Source: Terribacillus saccharophilus (GTDB taxonomy: Bacteria; Bacillota; Bacilli; Bacillales; Amphibacillaceae). From it: DNA of 64,000 bases. A program made the translations under genes and the position numbers. The stretch covers positions 310,001-374,000 of the forward strand of contig NZ_NPBD01000002.1 of NCBI RefSeq assembly GCF_002272745.1. Direction: 5' to 3'. Shown in pieces: positions 56,963-64,000 of this stretch. Positions within the stretch are counted from its first letter, which is position 1; the number at the start of each line of letters is the position of its first letter. The notes below the pieces were generated by a model. The model worked only from the letters and a program-made list of their open reading frames with translations. It was not told the origin of the DNA and did not search any database.

Positions 56963-57712
56963 ATGAAATACACAGTTATTACAGGAGCAAGCTCAGGTAT
57001 AGGGTATGAGACAGCATTAGCATTCGCTGCTCGGGGAAAAAATTTAATTATAGTTGCAAGAAGATTAGATAAATTAGAAGAACTAAAAACCGCAATTCAA
57101 AATATAAATCCCGAATTAGATGTTATCATTCGCACAGTTGACTTGTCTGTCACAGAGCAGGCATATAACCTGTATAACAACTTAAAAGGGTATGAAATTG
57201 AGACTTGGATTAATAATGCTGGTCTTGGTGAATCTGCTTTTGTAGCAGATCAAAATTTAAGCAAAGTTGAAACGATGTTACGGGTTAACATAGAATCTTT
57301 GACAATCCTTTCAACATTATTTGTTCGAGATTTTGCTGAGAAAGAGGGAACTCAGTTAATTAATGTATCATCAGCACTCGGATATGCAATTGCTGTTGGA
57401 ACTGTCACTTATTCTGCATCTAAATATTATGTCAGTGCCTTCACTGAAGGTCTTGCAAAAGAACTAGAATTGAAAGGTGCAAAATTAAAAGCAAAAGTGT
57501 TAGCACCAGCTATGACGGAAACAGAATTCGCTAAAAATGCAACTGATTTGGATAGTTTCAATTATAAAGAAAATTTACCTATGTACCACACAGCTAAGCA
57601 AGTAGCTGGATTTATGATGGAAATATACGATAGTAATGCGGTAGTAGGTGTGGTAGACCAAAATTATGAATTTAAGATAAGAGATCAAATTTATCCAATA
57701 ATTGCAGGTTAA
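56963..57712 (+). CDS. Short-chain dehydrogenase (DltE/YqjQ-like)
   Basis: A 249-residue classical SDR: cofactor motif VITGASSGIGYETALAFAARG, NADP-type RR (ARRLDKLEEL), NNAG (WINNAGLGES), catalytic Ser in INVSSALGY and Tyr-Lys in YSASKYY. Broad substrate oxidoreductases of this type act on ketones or aldehydes. Ribosome site AAGGAGAG. First gene of the cluster behind the TetR palindrome. Confidence 0.93.
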   Translation: MKYTVITGASSGIGYETALAFAARGKNLIIVARRLDKLEELKTAIQNINPELDVIIRTVDLSVTEQAYNLYNNLKGYEIETWINNAGLGESAFVADQNLSKVETMLRVNIESLTILSTLFVRDFAEKEGTQLINVSSALGYAIAVGTVTYSASKYYVSAFTEGLAKELELKGAKLKAKVLAPAMTETEFAKNATDLDSFNYKENLPMYHTAKQVAGFMMEIYDSNAVVGVVDQNYEFKIRDQIYPIIAG

Positions 57713-57952
57713 TTTTTAAAATATGAGTTTTTTATTTGAAAGGTGAAAGAATGAATCGACCGGTGGGAATGCAGAGATTGCTTTGGAGGACTTCGTGTTT
57801 TACTTCTACCGTTCAACTGAAACAAATAAATATGCGGAAATAGTATCTTTACAAAGGATTATCAATCAAAAAAGCAAATTCCTTTTTTGTAGCCAATTCT
57901 TGTGCAACCATTCCACTAATATCAATATACCTATGAACAAGGAGGAAATTAT

Positions 57953-59014
57953 ATGAGCAAGTTATTTGAATCAGTCAAAATTGGAAACATAGAATTAAAA
58001 AATCGTTTAGGTATGGCACCAATGACAAGGAGTAGAGCACTGCCAGATGGCACACCTAGTGATTTGGCAGCAGAGTATTACGGCCAACGTGCATCTGTTG
58101 GTTTAATAATAAGTGAAGGGACTCAACCCTCAGATGATGGTCAGGGATATTCTAATACACCTGGTATTTATACAGAATCACATATTGAGGGATGGAAAAA
58201 GGTAACATCAAAAGTGCACAACGAAGGAGGACGAATCTTTGTTCAACTTATGCATGTAGGCCGTGTATCACATCCCGACAATACGCCTCATCACCGTCAA
58301 GCTGTGGCGCCTTCTGCTATTGCACCTAATACAGAAATATTTACAGCACAAGGGATGAAGGAAATTCCTACACCTAGAGAGTTGAGTGAAGAAGAAATAA
58401 AGGATGTTATAAATGAGTTCCGTTTAGCAGCACGAGCAGCGGTAGAAGCTGGTGCAGATGGAGTTGAGATCCACGGAGCAAATGGTTACATTATTCAACA
58501 GTTCTTAAGTGAAAATGCAAATCACCGTCAGGATGCGTACGGTGGATCGATTGAAAATCGCTCGCGATTTGCCATAGAAATAGCAAAAGCAGTTGTGGAT
58601 GAGATTGGTCCAGAACGAACGGGCATACGCTTCTCTCCTCAAGGAACACTAAATCGTATAGAAGAGGGCGATACAAGTAGTGAAATGTATCGTTATTTAA
58701 TCAGCGAGTTAGATAGGCTCAACCTTGCATATCTACACATCATGCACTTCGGAAACGAATCATTATTACAAGATATACGTCACCTTTGGTCACAAGCACT
58801 TCTTGTCAACCGAGCAGGACGTACTTTAGACCAACTTACAGTAGACTTGGATAATGAACTTGCGGACGTTATAACTGTAGGGACTTGGATGATAGCCAAC
58901 CCAGATTTTGTCGAGCGATTGAAATTGGATGCCCCACTAAATACGCCTGATAGAAATACCATTTATGCAGGAGGAGCGGAAGGGTATACAGATTATCCGT
59001 TCTTAAAAGAATAA
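57953..59014 (+). CDS. Old-yellow-enzyme alkene reductase (NemA/OYE-like)
   Basis: A 353-residue FMN TIM-barrel: LGMAPMTRSRALPDG, GLIISEGTQPSDDGQGY, FVQLMHVGRVSHPDNTP and the substrate-binding GVEIHGANGYIIQQFLS plus NHRQDAYGGSIENRSRFA are canonical. It reduces C=C bonds of enals, enones, nitro compounds or maleimide-like electrophiles with NADPH. Ribosome site AAGGAGG. The 240-base gap before it (57713-57952) shows a weak coding-like frame but no clear gene. Confidence 0.94.
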   Translation: MSKLFESVKIGNIELKNRLGMAPMTRSRALPDGTPSDLAAEYYGQRASVGLIISEGTQPSDDGQGYSNTPGIYTESHIEGWKKVTSKVHNEGGRIFVQLMHVGRVSHPDNTPHHRQAVAPSAIAPNTEIFTAQGMKEIPTPRELSEEEIKDVINEFRLAARAAVEAGADGVEIHGANGYIIQQFLSENANHRQDAYGGSIENRSRFAIEIAKAVVDEIGPERTGIRFSPQGTLNRIEEGDTSSEMYRYLISELDRLNLAYLHIMHFGNESLLQDIRHLWSQALLVNRAGRTLDQLTVDLDNELADVITVGTWMIANPDFVERLKLDAPLNTPDRNTIYAGGAEGYTDYPFLKE

Positions 59015-59052
59015 AACAGGCTAGACTATGAATGACGAGATAAACGAATGAG

Positions 59053-59085
59053 AAAAACCATCAATGTAAGAGTTGATGGTTTTTT
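59053..59085 (+). terminator. Terminator between OYE and quinone reductase genes
   Basis: AAAAACCATCAA/TTGATGGTTTTT stem, 8-base loop. It touches the ribosome site of the next gene and may lower, not stop, downstream expression. Confidence 0.85.
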
Positions 59086-59102
59086 AAGAGGAGATTAAGA
59101 AT

Positions 59103-60104
59103 ATGAAAGCTGCTCAAATCACAAAATACTCAAAAAACATTGAAGCACAAATTGTTGATATCCCTATACCAAGTATGAAAGATAATGAAGTACTGATAAA
59201 GGTAAAGGTTGCTGCAATAAATCCACTTGAAATATTAAATATCACAGGAAGTGTAAAGTTAATACAAGACTATGATATGCCTCTTATATTAGGTAATGAA
59301 CTAACAGGGATTGTTGAAAAAGTGAGTAAACAAGACTATGGGTTTAAGGTTGGAGATCCTATTTATACAAGACTCCCTATTGAAAAAATCGGGGCATTTG
59401 CGGAATATGTTGCAGTTGATGCTAAATCCATATGGCATTTGCCGAAAAATTTAGATTTCGTTACTGGAGCTGCTGCACCTTTGACTGGTTTGACGGCATA
59501 TCAAGGCTTAGTTGAAGAGTTAGAAGCAAAGAAGGGACAAACAGTGTTTATACCAGGAGGATCAGGAAGTTTTGGACAAATGGCTGTTCCTATAGCTAAA
59601 GCAATGGGATTAAAGGTTATTGTATCTGGTAGTCCTTCCGCTAAAGAGAGAACGTTGAATGCTGGTGCAGATCAATATATTGATTATACAAAGGAAAATT
59701 ATTGGGAAATATTAGACGAAGTTGATTTTGTAATCGATACTTTAGGTGCTGATGAATTCGAACGCGAGTTATCCATTATCAAACCAGGTGGTCGGTTACT
59801 AAGTCTTCGTACTGCACCAAATAAACAGTTTGCAATAGATAAAGGTCTGCCTAAATGGAAACAACTTATTTTTGGATTAGTTGGCTCGAAATTTGATAAG
59901 AAAGCACGGAAAAAAGGTGTTCAATATCGCTTCATTTTCGTAAGAGCTGACGGAAAACAATTGGAAAAAATCACAAAAATCATTGAAGAAAACAATATTG
60001 TGCCAGCCATTGATCCTACCAATTTTACAATTGATGATATTAATGATGCATTACATTTAGTAGCAAAAGGAAAGACAAAAGGAAAAGTAGTTATTAAATT
60101 TTAA
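59103..60104 (+). CDS. Zinc-free NADPH:quinone oxidoreductase-like MDR protein
   Basis: A 333-residue medium-chain reductase: NEVLIKVKVAAINPLEILNITG, GNELTGIVEKV, the dinucleotide loop VFIPGGSGSFGQMAVPIAKAMG and the C-terminal GKTKGKVVIKF are those of quinone oxidoreductase/crotonyl reductase-type proteins. No catalytic zinc cysteines are seen. Ribosome site AGAGGAGA. Together with the ene reductase upstream and the hydrolase downstream it suggests electrophile reduction. Confidence 0.92.
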   Translation: MKAAQITKYSKNIEAQIVDIPIPSMKDNEVLIKVKVAAINPLEILNITGSVKLIQDYDMPLILGNELTGIVEKVSKQDYGFKVGDPIYTRLPIEKIGAFAEYVAVDAKSIWHLPKNLDFVTGAAAPLTGLTAYQGLVEELEAKKGQTVFIPGGSGSFGQMAVPIAKAMGLKVIVSGSPSAKERTLNAGADQYIDYTKENYWEILDEVDFVIDTLGADEFERELSIIKPGGRLLSLRTAPNKQFAIDKGLPKWKQLIFGLVGSKFDKKARKKGVQYRFIFVRADGKQLEKITKIIEENNIVPAIDPTNFTIDDINDALHLVAKGKTKGKVVIKF

Positions 60105-60128
60105 AGGTGAGTAGGAGTAGAAGTAGCA

Positions 60129-60971
60129 ATGTCGATTCATTATTCTTATATTGACGCACCTAACTTATTTATTCAGCACCAGAATGGTAAACGGTATGCT
60201 TATAGAGAATTAGGAGAAAAAAAAGGAACACCGATTATATTATTGACACATCTTTCAGCTAATCTTGATAATTGGGATCCTCGGATTATTGATGGTCTTG
60301 CTAAAAGTCGTTGGGTCATCGCATTCGATAACACTGGAGTAGGACTATCCAATGGTAAAGTACCAAACACCATTTCTCAAATGGCACACGACGCCATCAC
60401 ATTTATCAAACTACTAGGATTTTCAAAGATAGATTTGATAGGTCTGTCAATGGGAGGAATGATTGCTCAGGAATTAGTCTTAAAGGAACCAAGCTTGGTT
60501 AGAAAGCTGGTATTAGTTGGTACGGGCCCTCGAGGAGGAAAAGGTATTTCCAATGTCACACGTGTTACTAATCTTGATTTTGTCCGCGCAATATTGACTT
60601 TCAAAGACGTAAAGAACTATCTCTTTTTCCCAAACACAAAGAATGGCAAGAAAAAGGCTAAAGAATTTCTAATTCAAATTAAAAAAAGGAAAAACCATCG
60701 TGATAAAACAATCAGTATGAGAGCGTATAGATCACAATTAGATGCAATCAATAAGTGGGGCAAAGACAGGCCTGCGGATCTATCTAAAATTGTTCAGCCA
60801 ACACTAATAATAAATGGAGATCATGATCGCATGGTTCCAACAGAAAACTCATATAATTTGGCAAGTAGACTTTCCGATAGTAAGTTAGAAATATTTGACC
60901 ATGCAGGACACGGTTCCTTATTTCAATATCCAAATGAGTTTGTCGAAATGGTAAAAACATTCATAAGTTAA
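60129..60971 (+). CDS. Alpha/beta hydrolase
   Basis: A 280-residue hydrolase: oxyanion-loop THLSANLDNWDPRI, nucleophile elbow GLSMGGMIAQEL (Ser), Asp in INGDHDRMVPTENS and His in DHAGHGSLFQYP form the triad. It is closest to peroxidase/epoxide-hydrolase-like esterases; substrate unknown. Ribosome site TAGGAG. Last gene of the cluster, 24 bases after the quinone reductase. Confidence 0.92.
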   Translation: MSIHYSYIDAPNLFIQHQNGKRYAYRELGEKKGTPIILLTHLSANLDNWDPRIIDGLAKSRWVIAFDNTGVGLSNGKVPNTISQMAHDAITFIKLLGFSKIDLIGLSMGGMIAQELVLKEPSLVRKLVLVGTGPRGGKGISNVTRVTNLDFVRAILTFKDVKNYLFFPNTKNGKKKAKEFLIQIKKRKNHRDKTISMRAYRSQLDAINKWGKDRPADLSKIVQPTLIINGDHDRMVPTENSYNLASRLSDSKLEIFDHAGHGSLFQYPNEFVEMVKTFIS

Positions 60972-61043
60972 TATAGTTTTATTATTTGGCACTAACTTAA
61001 AAAAAGCACAACACTTATTGATATAGAAAATCTTAAGATTTGG

Positions 61044-61076
61044 GGCATTGATCCAGAAAGGTTCAATGCTTTTTTT
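61044..61076 (+). terminator. Terminator of the TetR-controlled cluster
   Basis: GCATTGA/TCAATGC stem with loop, then T7. Confidence 0.9.
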
Positions 61077-61250
61077 GTTTATTTTTCCTTAGGCACAAAC
61101 AAGGCAGCATTTCTGTTATGAATGGACTGCTGATAGTATAGTTTATGAAGAAATACACTTAAACTATTGGGGGCTTTTGTTGAATTAGAGGTCATTACAT
61201 ATTGGCCCTATATAATATGTAACGACCTTTGATAAATCTATATTCTAATT

Positions 61251-61469
61251 TTAGTCTTGATAAAACCGTAGCGTCTGGGATATCTTATCTAACAATTCTT
61301 TAAAACGACTGGTTACTTCATTATTATGGCGTGTATAATGTTTGACGTTTCCATTCCATTTTGAAAGGGTTAATCGTATACCATCATATTTCGATTCACT
61401 AAGGTATTCATCATCTAAGAATGCTTCCTCTGCTTTGTGCAATAACATCAGTGAAATGCATATATACAA
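61251..61469 (-). pseudogene. Truncated ATP-dependent DNA ligase
   Basis: A 72-residue frame: MLLHKAEEAFLDDEYLSESKYDGIRLTLSKW followed by HYTRHNNEVTSRFKELLDKI. SKYDGIR is the adenylation motif I with the catalytic lysine of ATP-dependent DNA ligases (LigD/YkoU-type), and YTRHNNEV is the next conserved block. Only the first part of the adenylation domain is left; the normal protein is some 270 residues or more. The start is degenerate (TTG with a too-close ribosome site). It cannot be a working ligase. Confidence 0.75.
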
Positions 61470-61619
61470 TCACCCCCATTATAATCTAATAGGGGTGAGA
61501 GTAATGTATCTATTTGGTTAGAGTTAAATCAGGAAAATATGAGTACAAATGCTAACGAGACTACGTGTTGAGTAGAAAATAGAGTGCAATAACTAAATGT
61601 TTGGAAATGTACACAATTA

Positions 61620-62258
61620 TCAACGCCAAAATGTAATTTGTTCTGGGGAAAGGCGCAGAGAATCATATCCTGGTTCTGCAGCTTTACCTATAGACAAAAT
61701 CATAACAGGTATATATCGTTTAGAATCCAATTCAAAAGCCTCGGCTAATTTATCTGATTCAAAACCAGCCATTGGATTAGTATCATACCCATAAGCTCTT
61801 GCTGTCAGCATCAACTGCATGGAAAAGAGCGAACTATCTATTTTAATGACATCGTTGGCGACCGTTTTAGAAAGTGACGGATAATGAGACTTGATTGCAC
61901 TTAACTGACTGTCACGTACATCTGGAGGCATTTTACCTTTCTCCACAGCCATATTATAAATATATTCTGCATTTTCATAGAATTTATTATCTCCAAAAAT
62001 CAGAAGCATTGCAGAAGATGTATCATTTTGAGTCGTGTTAAACATAACGAGAGGTCGCAGTTTTTCCTTTCCTTCTTTACTGTCAACAACCACTACTCGC
62101 CAAGGCTGAAGATTAGCCGATGAAGGTGCGGATGATGCTTCTTCAATTATCTTCATCATCTCTTCTTTAGGAATCTTGTAATCTGGCTGATAGGCACGAA
62201 CAGATCGGCGGCCTTTTATTATTTGGCTAAAATCGTTTTGATTTATATTTGTCGTCAA
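61620..62258 (-). CDS. Nitroreductase family protein
   Basis: A 212-residue FMN protein: IIKGRRSVRAYQPDYKIPKEEMMKIIEEASSAPSSANLQPWRVVVV is the classic nitroreductase N-terminus, and LMLTARAYGYDTNPMAGFESDKL with RYIPVMILSIGKAAEPG the C-terminal blocks. It reduces nitroaromatics, quinones or flavin with NAD(P)H. Start TTG 62258 after AAGGGG. Divergent from the MerR gene at 62371, a likely regulator. Confidence 0.92.
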   Translation of the reverse strand: MTTNINQNDFSQIIKGRRSVRAYQPDYKIPKEEMMKIIEEASSAPSSANLQPWRVVVVDSKEGKEKLRPLVMFNTTQNDTSSAMLLIFGDNKFYENAEYIYNMAVEKGKMPPDVRDSQLSAIKSHYPSLSKTVANDVIKIDSSLFSMQLMLTARAYGYDTNPMAGFESDKLAEAFELDSKRYIPVMILSIGKAAEPGYDSLRLSPEQITFWR

Positions 62259-62370
62259 ATGGATAACCCCTTATTTTTTATTAGTGAAATCATGCTCTGC
62301 AGGATACTCACAACAAATATGTTAAACTATAAACCATACTTCATAGCAATAAGAAAAGAGGTGCTTTTTT

Positions 62371-62736
62371 TTGAAAATTAGTGAGGTGGCAAAACTTCTT
62401 GATTTGCCAATATCAACAATACGCTATTACGAGAAAATGGGTGTCCTTCCAGATGATCTCATACTAAGAGATAAGAATAAGTATCGCGTTTATACTTTAG
62501 ACAGTATTAATTACTTACGTGTTTTAAAAGCAGTTTTAGATGCTGGGTTTTCTATTAGTGAGGTTAAAAATATGATTTCTATAAATGGTATATCAGATAA
62601 TCTACTAAAAGATTTACTTGAAACGAAAATCTTAGAGATTGAAGATACTGAGAGAGAATTAGAAAAATCTAAAAAATATCTTCAAGATTTACTTACTGAT
62701 GATATTTCATGTGAACATGGATTTGGAAGACCTTAG
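62371..62736 (+). CDS. MerR-family regulator
   Basis: A 121-residue regulator: ISEVAKLLDLPISTIRYYEKMGVLPDDLILRDKNKYRVYTLDSI is the helix-turn-helix and wing, followed by a coiled coil (LEIEDTERELEKSKKYLQDLL) and a short end with one Cys (DISCEHG). TTG start with GAGGTG upstream. In the 112-base divergent gap TTGCTA-N19-TAACAT on the minus strand is a weak MerR-type promoter candidate for the nitroreductase. Confidence 0.9.
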   Translation: MKISEVAKLLDLPISTIRYYEKMGVLPDDLILRDKNKYRVYTLDSINYLRVLKAVLDAGFSISEVKNMISINGISDNLLKDLLETKILEIEDTERELEKSKKYLQDLLTDDISCEHGFGRP

Positions 62737-62865
62737 TTATTATGTTTCGTCATTTCATAATATGACGATTCGATAGGTGAAAAAAGAAGAGACATATTTA
62801 TATGCTCTACTAAATGTGTTTTAATATTGGGAATCTCGAAGTGCTAAACAAAAAGGAGATAAAAT

Positions 62866-63180
62866 TTATATGTCTTTTCCAATCATCTCCTGAAGTTGCT
62901 TAAATGCTTCTTCGTTCCTTTTGTAGTACGTAAATTTACCATGCCGCTGGGCGGTTTCGAGACCAGCTCGATTCAGAAGGGAAAGATGCTGAGAAGCCGT
63001 AGATTGTGTAACATTCAATTTCTCGTGAAATTGTGTCACACACACACCTGATTTACTAAAGTCACTCACTTCCACGGGTTGAGGCGAAAAGTGTTTCTCA
63101 GGTTCTTTTAACCATTCTAAAATTTGGAGTCTTGTTTCATTAGACAACGCTTTAAAAATCTCTACAGGTTTCATAAACAT
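62866..63180 (-). CDS. ArsR-family regulator
   Basis: A 104-residue winged-helix protein: MFMKPVEIFKALSNETRLQILEWLKEPEKHF, then FHEKLNVTQSTASQHLSLLNRAGLETAQRHGKFTYYKRNEEAFKQL with the recognition helix QSTASQHLSLL. One Cys (GVCVTQF) just before the recognition helix; no ArsR metal motif CxC. It could sense redox or another ligand. Starts at ATG 63180 after AAAGGA; 63174 is an alternative. No clear target gene next to it: 63181-63958 holds only wreckage. Confidence 0.88.
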   Translation of the reverse strand: MFMKPVEIFKALSNETRLQILEWLKEPEKHFSPQPVEVSDFSKSGVCVTQFHEKLNVTQSTASQHLSLLNRAGLETAQRHGKFTYYKRNEEAFKQLQEMIGKDI

Positions 63181-63249
63181 AATTATAAATCGTCCTTTCG
63201 GCGATATGTCAAATAAACAGGGGAACCGATTCAGGTGAAGGTTATTGTA

Positions 63250-63275
63250 CAAAACCATAGAACATTGAATGCCCT
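63250..63275 (-). terminator. Terminator of a lost minus-strand gene
   Basis: AAAACCATAG/CTATGGTTTT stem. On the minus strand it follows the fragment at 63301, so it is probably that gene's terminator; an ArsR operator is a less likely reading. Confidence 0.5.
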
Positions 63276-63300
63276 ATGGTTTTATAAAATAAACAGCTGT

Positions 63301-63450
63301 TATTTAACTTTAGATGTCTCGCCATCTGCAAGGTCCACTTCAACGATGAATAAGTCTTTGTCTGTTGTACGAGAAGGGAATCTTTCAGTTAGGATCATTG
63401 AATGATGTAGAGAGTAAAAGGAAAAGTTGAAGATTGGAGAATAAAAATCT
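63301..63450 (-). pseudogene. C-terminal fragment of an unknown protein
   Basis: Open 49-codon frame, no start: FNFSFYSLHHSMILTERFPS then RTTDKDLFIVEVDLADGETS-KVK-stop. Composition and the intact terminator behind it suggest the real tail of a gene cut by deletion. Family not recognised. Confidence 0.4.
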
Positions 63451-63453
63451 TAA

Positions 63454-63607
63454 TTGCCGTGAAAAGCAAAAGTTAAGAGTGTTAGTAGAGAAACTTCGGA
63501 ACGCAAGTACGGTAAGGGAAGTTGTCGAGTATGAAAATCAAATCAACAGTTTACTGAACCGGTCTAGTACGAGGGTGCTTTTGAGAAGACGTATTAAACC
63601 TCTATAA
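63454..63607 (+). pseudogene. Unidentified coding-like fragment
   Basis: A plus-strand frame ending at 63607 reads LVEKLRNASTVREVVEYENQ then INSLLNRSSTRVLLRRRIKPL-stop, with a convincing helical composition but no clear start and no recognised family. The region between it and the promoter at 63708 is empty. Confidence 0.3.
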
Positions 63608-63707
63608 ACAGCAATTTTGAATGAGTATAAAAGAGGGATGTTTACTATGTAGTTGCTTTTCTAATAAGGAGATATAGAGAAAGCAATATCGAGGATTTCT
63701 AAAACTA

Positions 63708-63736
63708 TTGATAAAAGAATAGGAGATGTGTATAAT
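63708..63736 (+). promoter_or_regulatory. Sigma-A promoter of the SAM-riboswitch gene
   Basis: TTGATA, exactly 17 bases, TATAAT. Confidence 0.85.
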
Positions 63737-63768
63737 CCTACTTATTGTGAAAAAAATATTCTTTTCTT

Positions 63769-63873
63769 CTTATTTAGAGAGATGGAGGGACTGGCCCGAA
63801 GAAATCTCGGCAGCGGAACTTATGTGATTAAGTTGCTGTGCCAAATCCAGCAAGCTGCGGCTTGATAGATAAG
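63769..63873 (+). promoter_or_regulatory. SAM-I (S-box) riboswitch
   Basis: Closing stem CTTAT/ATAAG, the conserved core GAGGGACTGGCCCGA, then CTCGGCAGC, GTGCCAAATCCAGCAAG and GATAGATAAG, in the fixed S-box order. Binding of S-adenosylmethionine favours the terminator at 63893, so the gene is expressed when methionine/SAM is low. Confidence 0.95.
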
Positions 63874-63892
63874 GAGCGTTTTATAGATATAA

Positions 63893-63930
63893 AGCCTCTT
63901 CTTATGGATTTAAGATGAGGGTTTTTTTTT
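63893..63930 (+). terminator. Riboswitch-controlled terminator
   Basis: CCTCTTCTT pairs with AAGATGAGG (one mismatch) and is followed by a T9 run; it is the expression platform of the S-box. Confidence 0.9.
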
Positions 63931-63958
63931 GCCGTAAAACAAAATCAGAGGTGGAACA

Positions 63959-64000
63959 ATGAAGAAAGCAAATCCATGGGCTCTCATCCCATTTATTGTT
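63959..64000 (+). CDS. Start of a SAM-riboswitch-controlled membrane protein (cut by window end)
   Basis: ATG after AGAGGTGG; 14 codons visible: MKKANPWALIPFIV. Positive N-terminus then a hydrophobic helix, so an integral membrane protein. The context predicts a methionine-related transporter, and the wording resembles NhaC-type antiporters found behind S-boxes in Bacilli, but the visible part is too short to decide. Confidence 0.7.
   Translation, partial: MKKANPWALIPFIV

Noticed and set aside
57740..57952. Small gene before the ene reductase
   Set aside because: A 29-codon ATG frame and a longer startless frame overlap here, neither recognisable nor conserved-looking.

Overview
The window looks like chromosome of an endospore-forming member of the Bacillaceae (Firmicutes). 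The signs are AGGAGG-type ribosome sites, sigma-A, sigma-B-like and sigma-K-like promoters, a LexA box and a PerR box of the Bacillus type, two tiny YjcZ-type sporulation peptides, a BclA-like collagen protein, a two-headed DynA dynamin, the yneT-parE-parC gene order and a ykoGHI-like set. A Terribacillus-like genus is a guess from overall feel and not shown by the sequence. No rRNA, tRNA, CRISPR array, intact insertion sequence or prophage was seen.

Left part (1-21.5 kb), housekeeping: the end of an osmoprotectant ABC transporter, a CoA-binding protein, selO, topoisomerase IV (parE under a sigma-A promoter with a LexA box in its spacer, then parC), a flavin reductase running into a two-component system plus PepSY protein, two YjcZ peptides, a C45 acyltransferase-like hydrolase, dynA, and a FAD/Rieske oxidoreductase with a decayed second copy of its tail downstream.

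Middle (21.5-35.5 kb): an isocitrate-lyase/PEP-mutase-like protein coupled to a full-length ada, a nucleoside transporter, a LysR/MFS divergent pair separated by an SDR pseudogene, a stress protein with a sigma-B-like promoter, katA behind a PerR box, and the carboxyspermidine pathway pair (CASDH and NspC). That pair is preceded by a strongly structured candidate non-coding RNA with its own -10 box and terminator.

Right part (35-64 kb), an accessory zone built of small 'regulator plus redox enzyme or efflux pump' units: HxlR/NADP reductase, MarR/LLM monooxygenase-nitroreductase-DHA2 pump with three matching palindromic operators, MerR/aldo-keto reductase-MFS with a 19-bp-spacer promoter, two soluble chemotaxis receptors, a butanediol-type dehydrogenase, an amino acid permease, HxlR/NADPH-quinone reductase, TetR/SDR-ene reductase-quinone reductase-hydrolase with a 26-bp perfect palindrome, and MerR/nitroreductase. 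Together they suggest electrophile, quinone and aldehyde detoxification. This zone also holds the most gene wreckage: LLM monooxygenase, MATE pump, ATP-dependent DNA ligase, a TnpB-like end and unnamed fragments. The window ends in a SAM-I riboswitch with promoter and terminator, followed by the first 14 codons of a membrane transporter.
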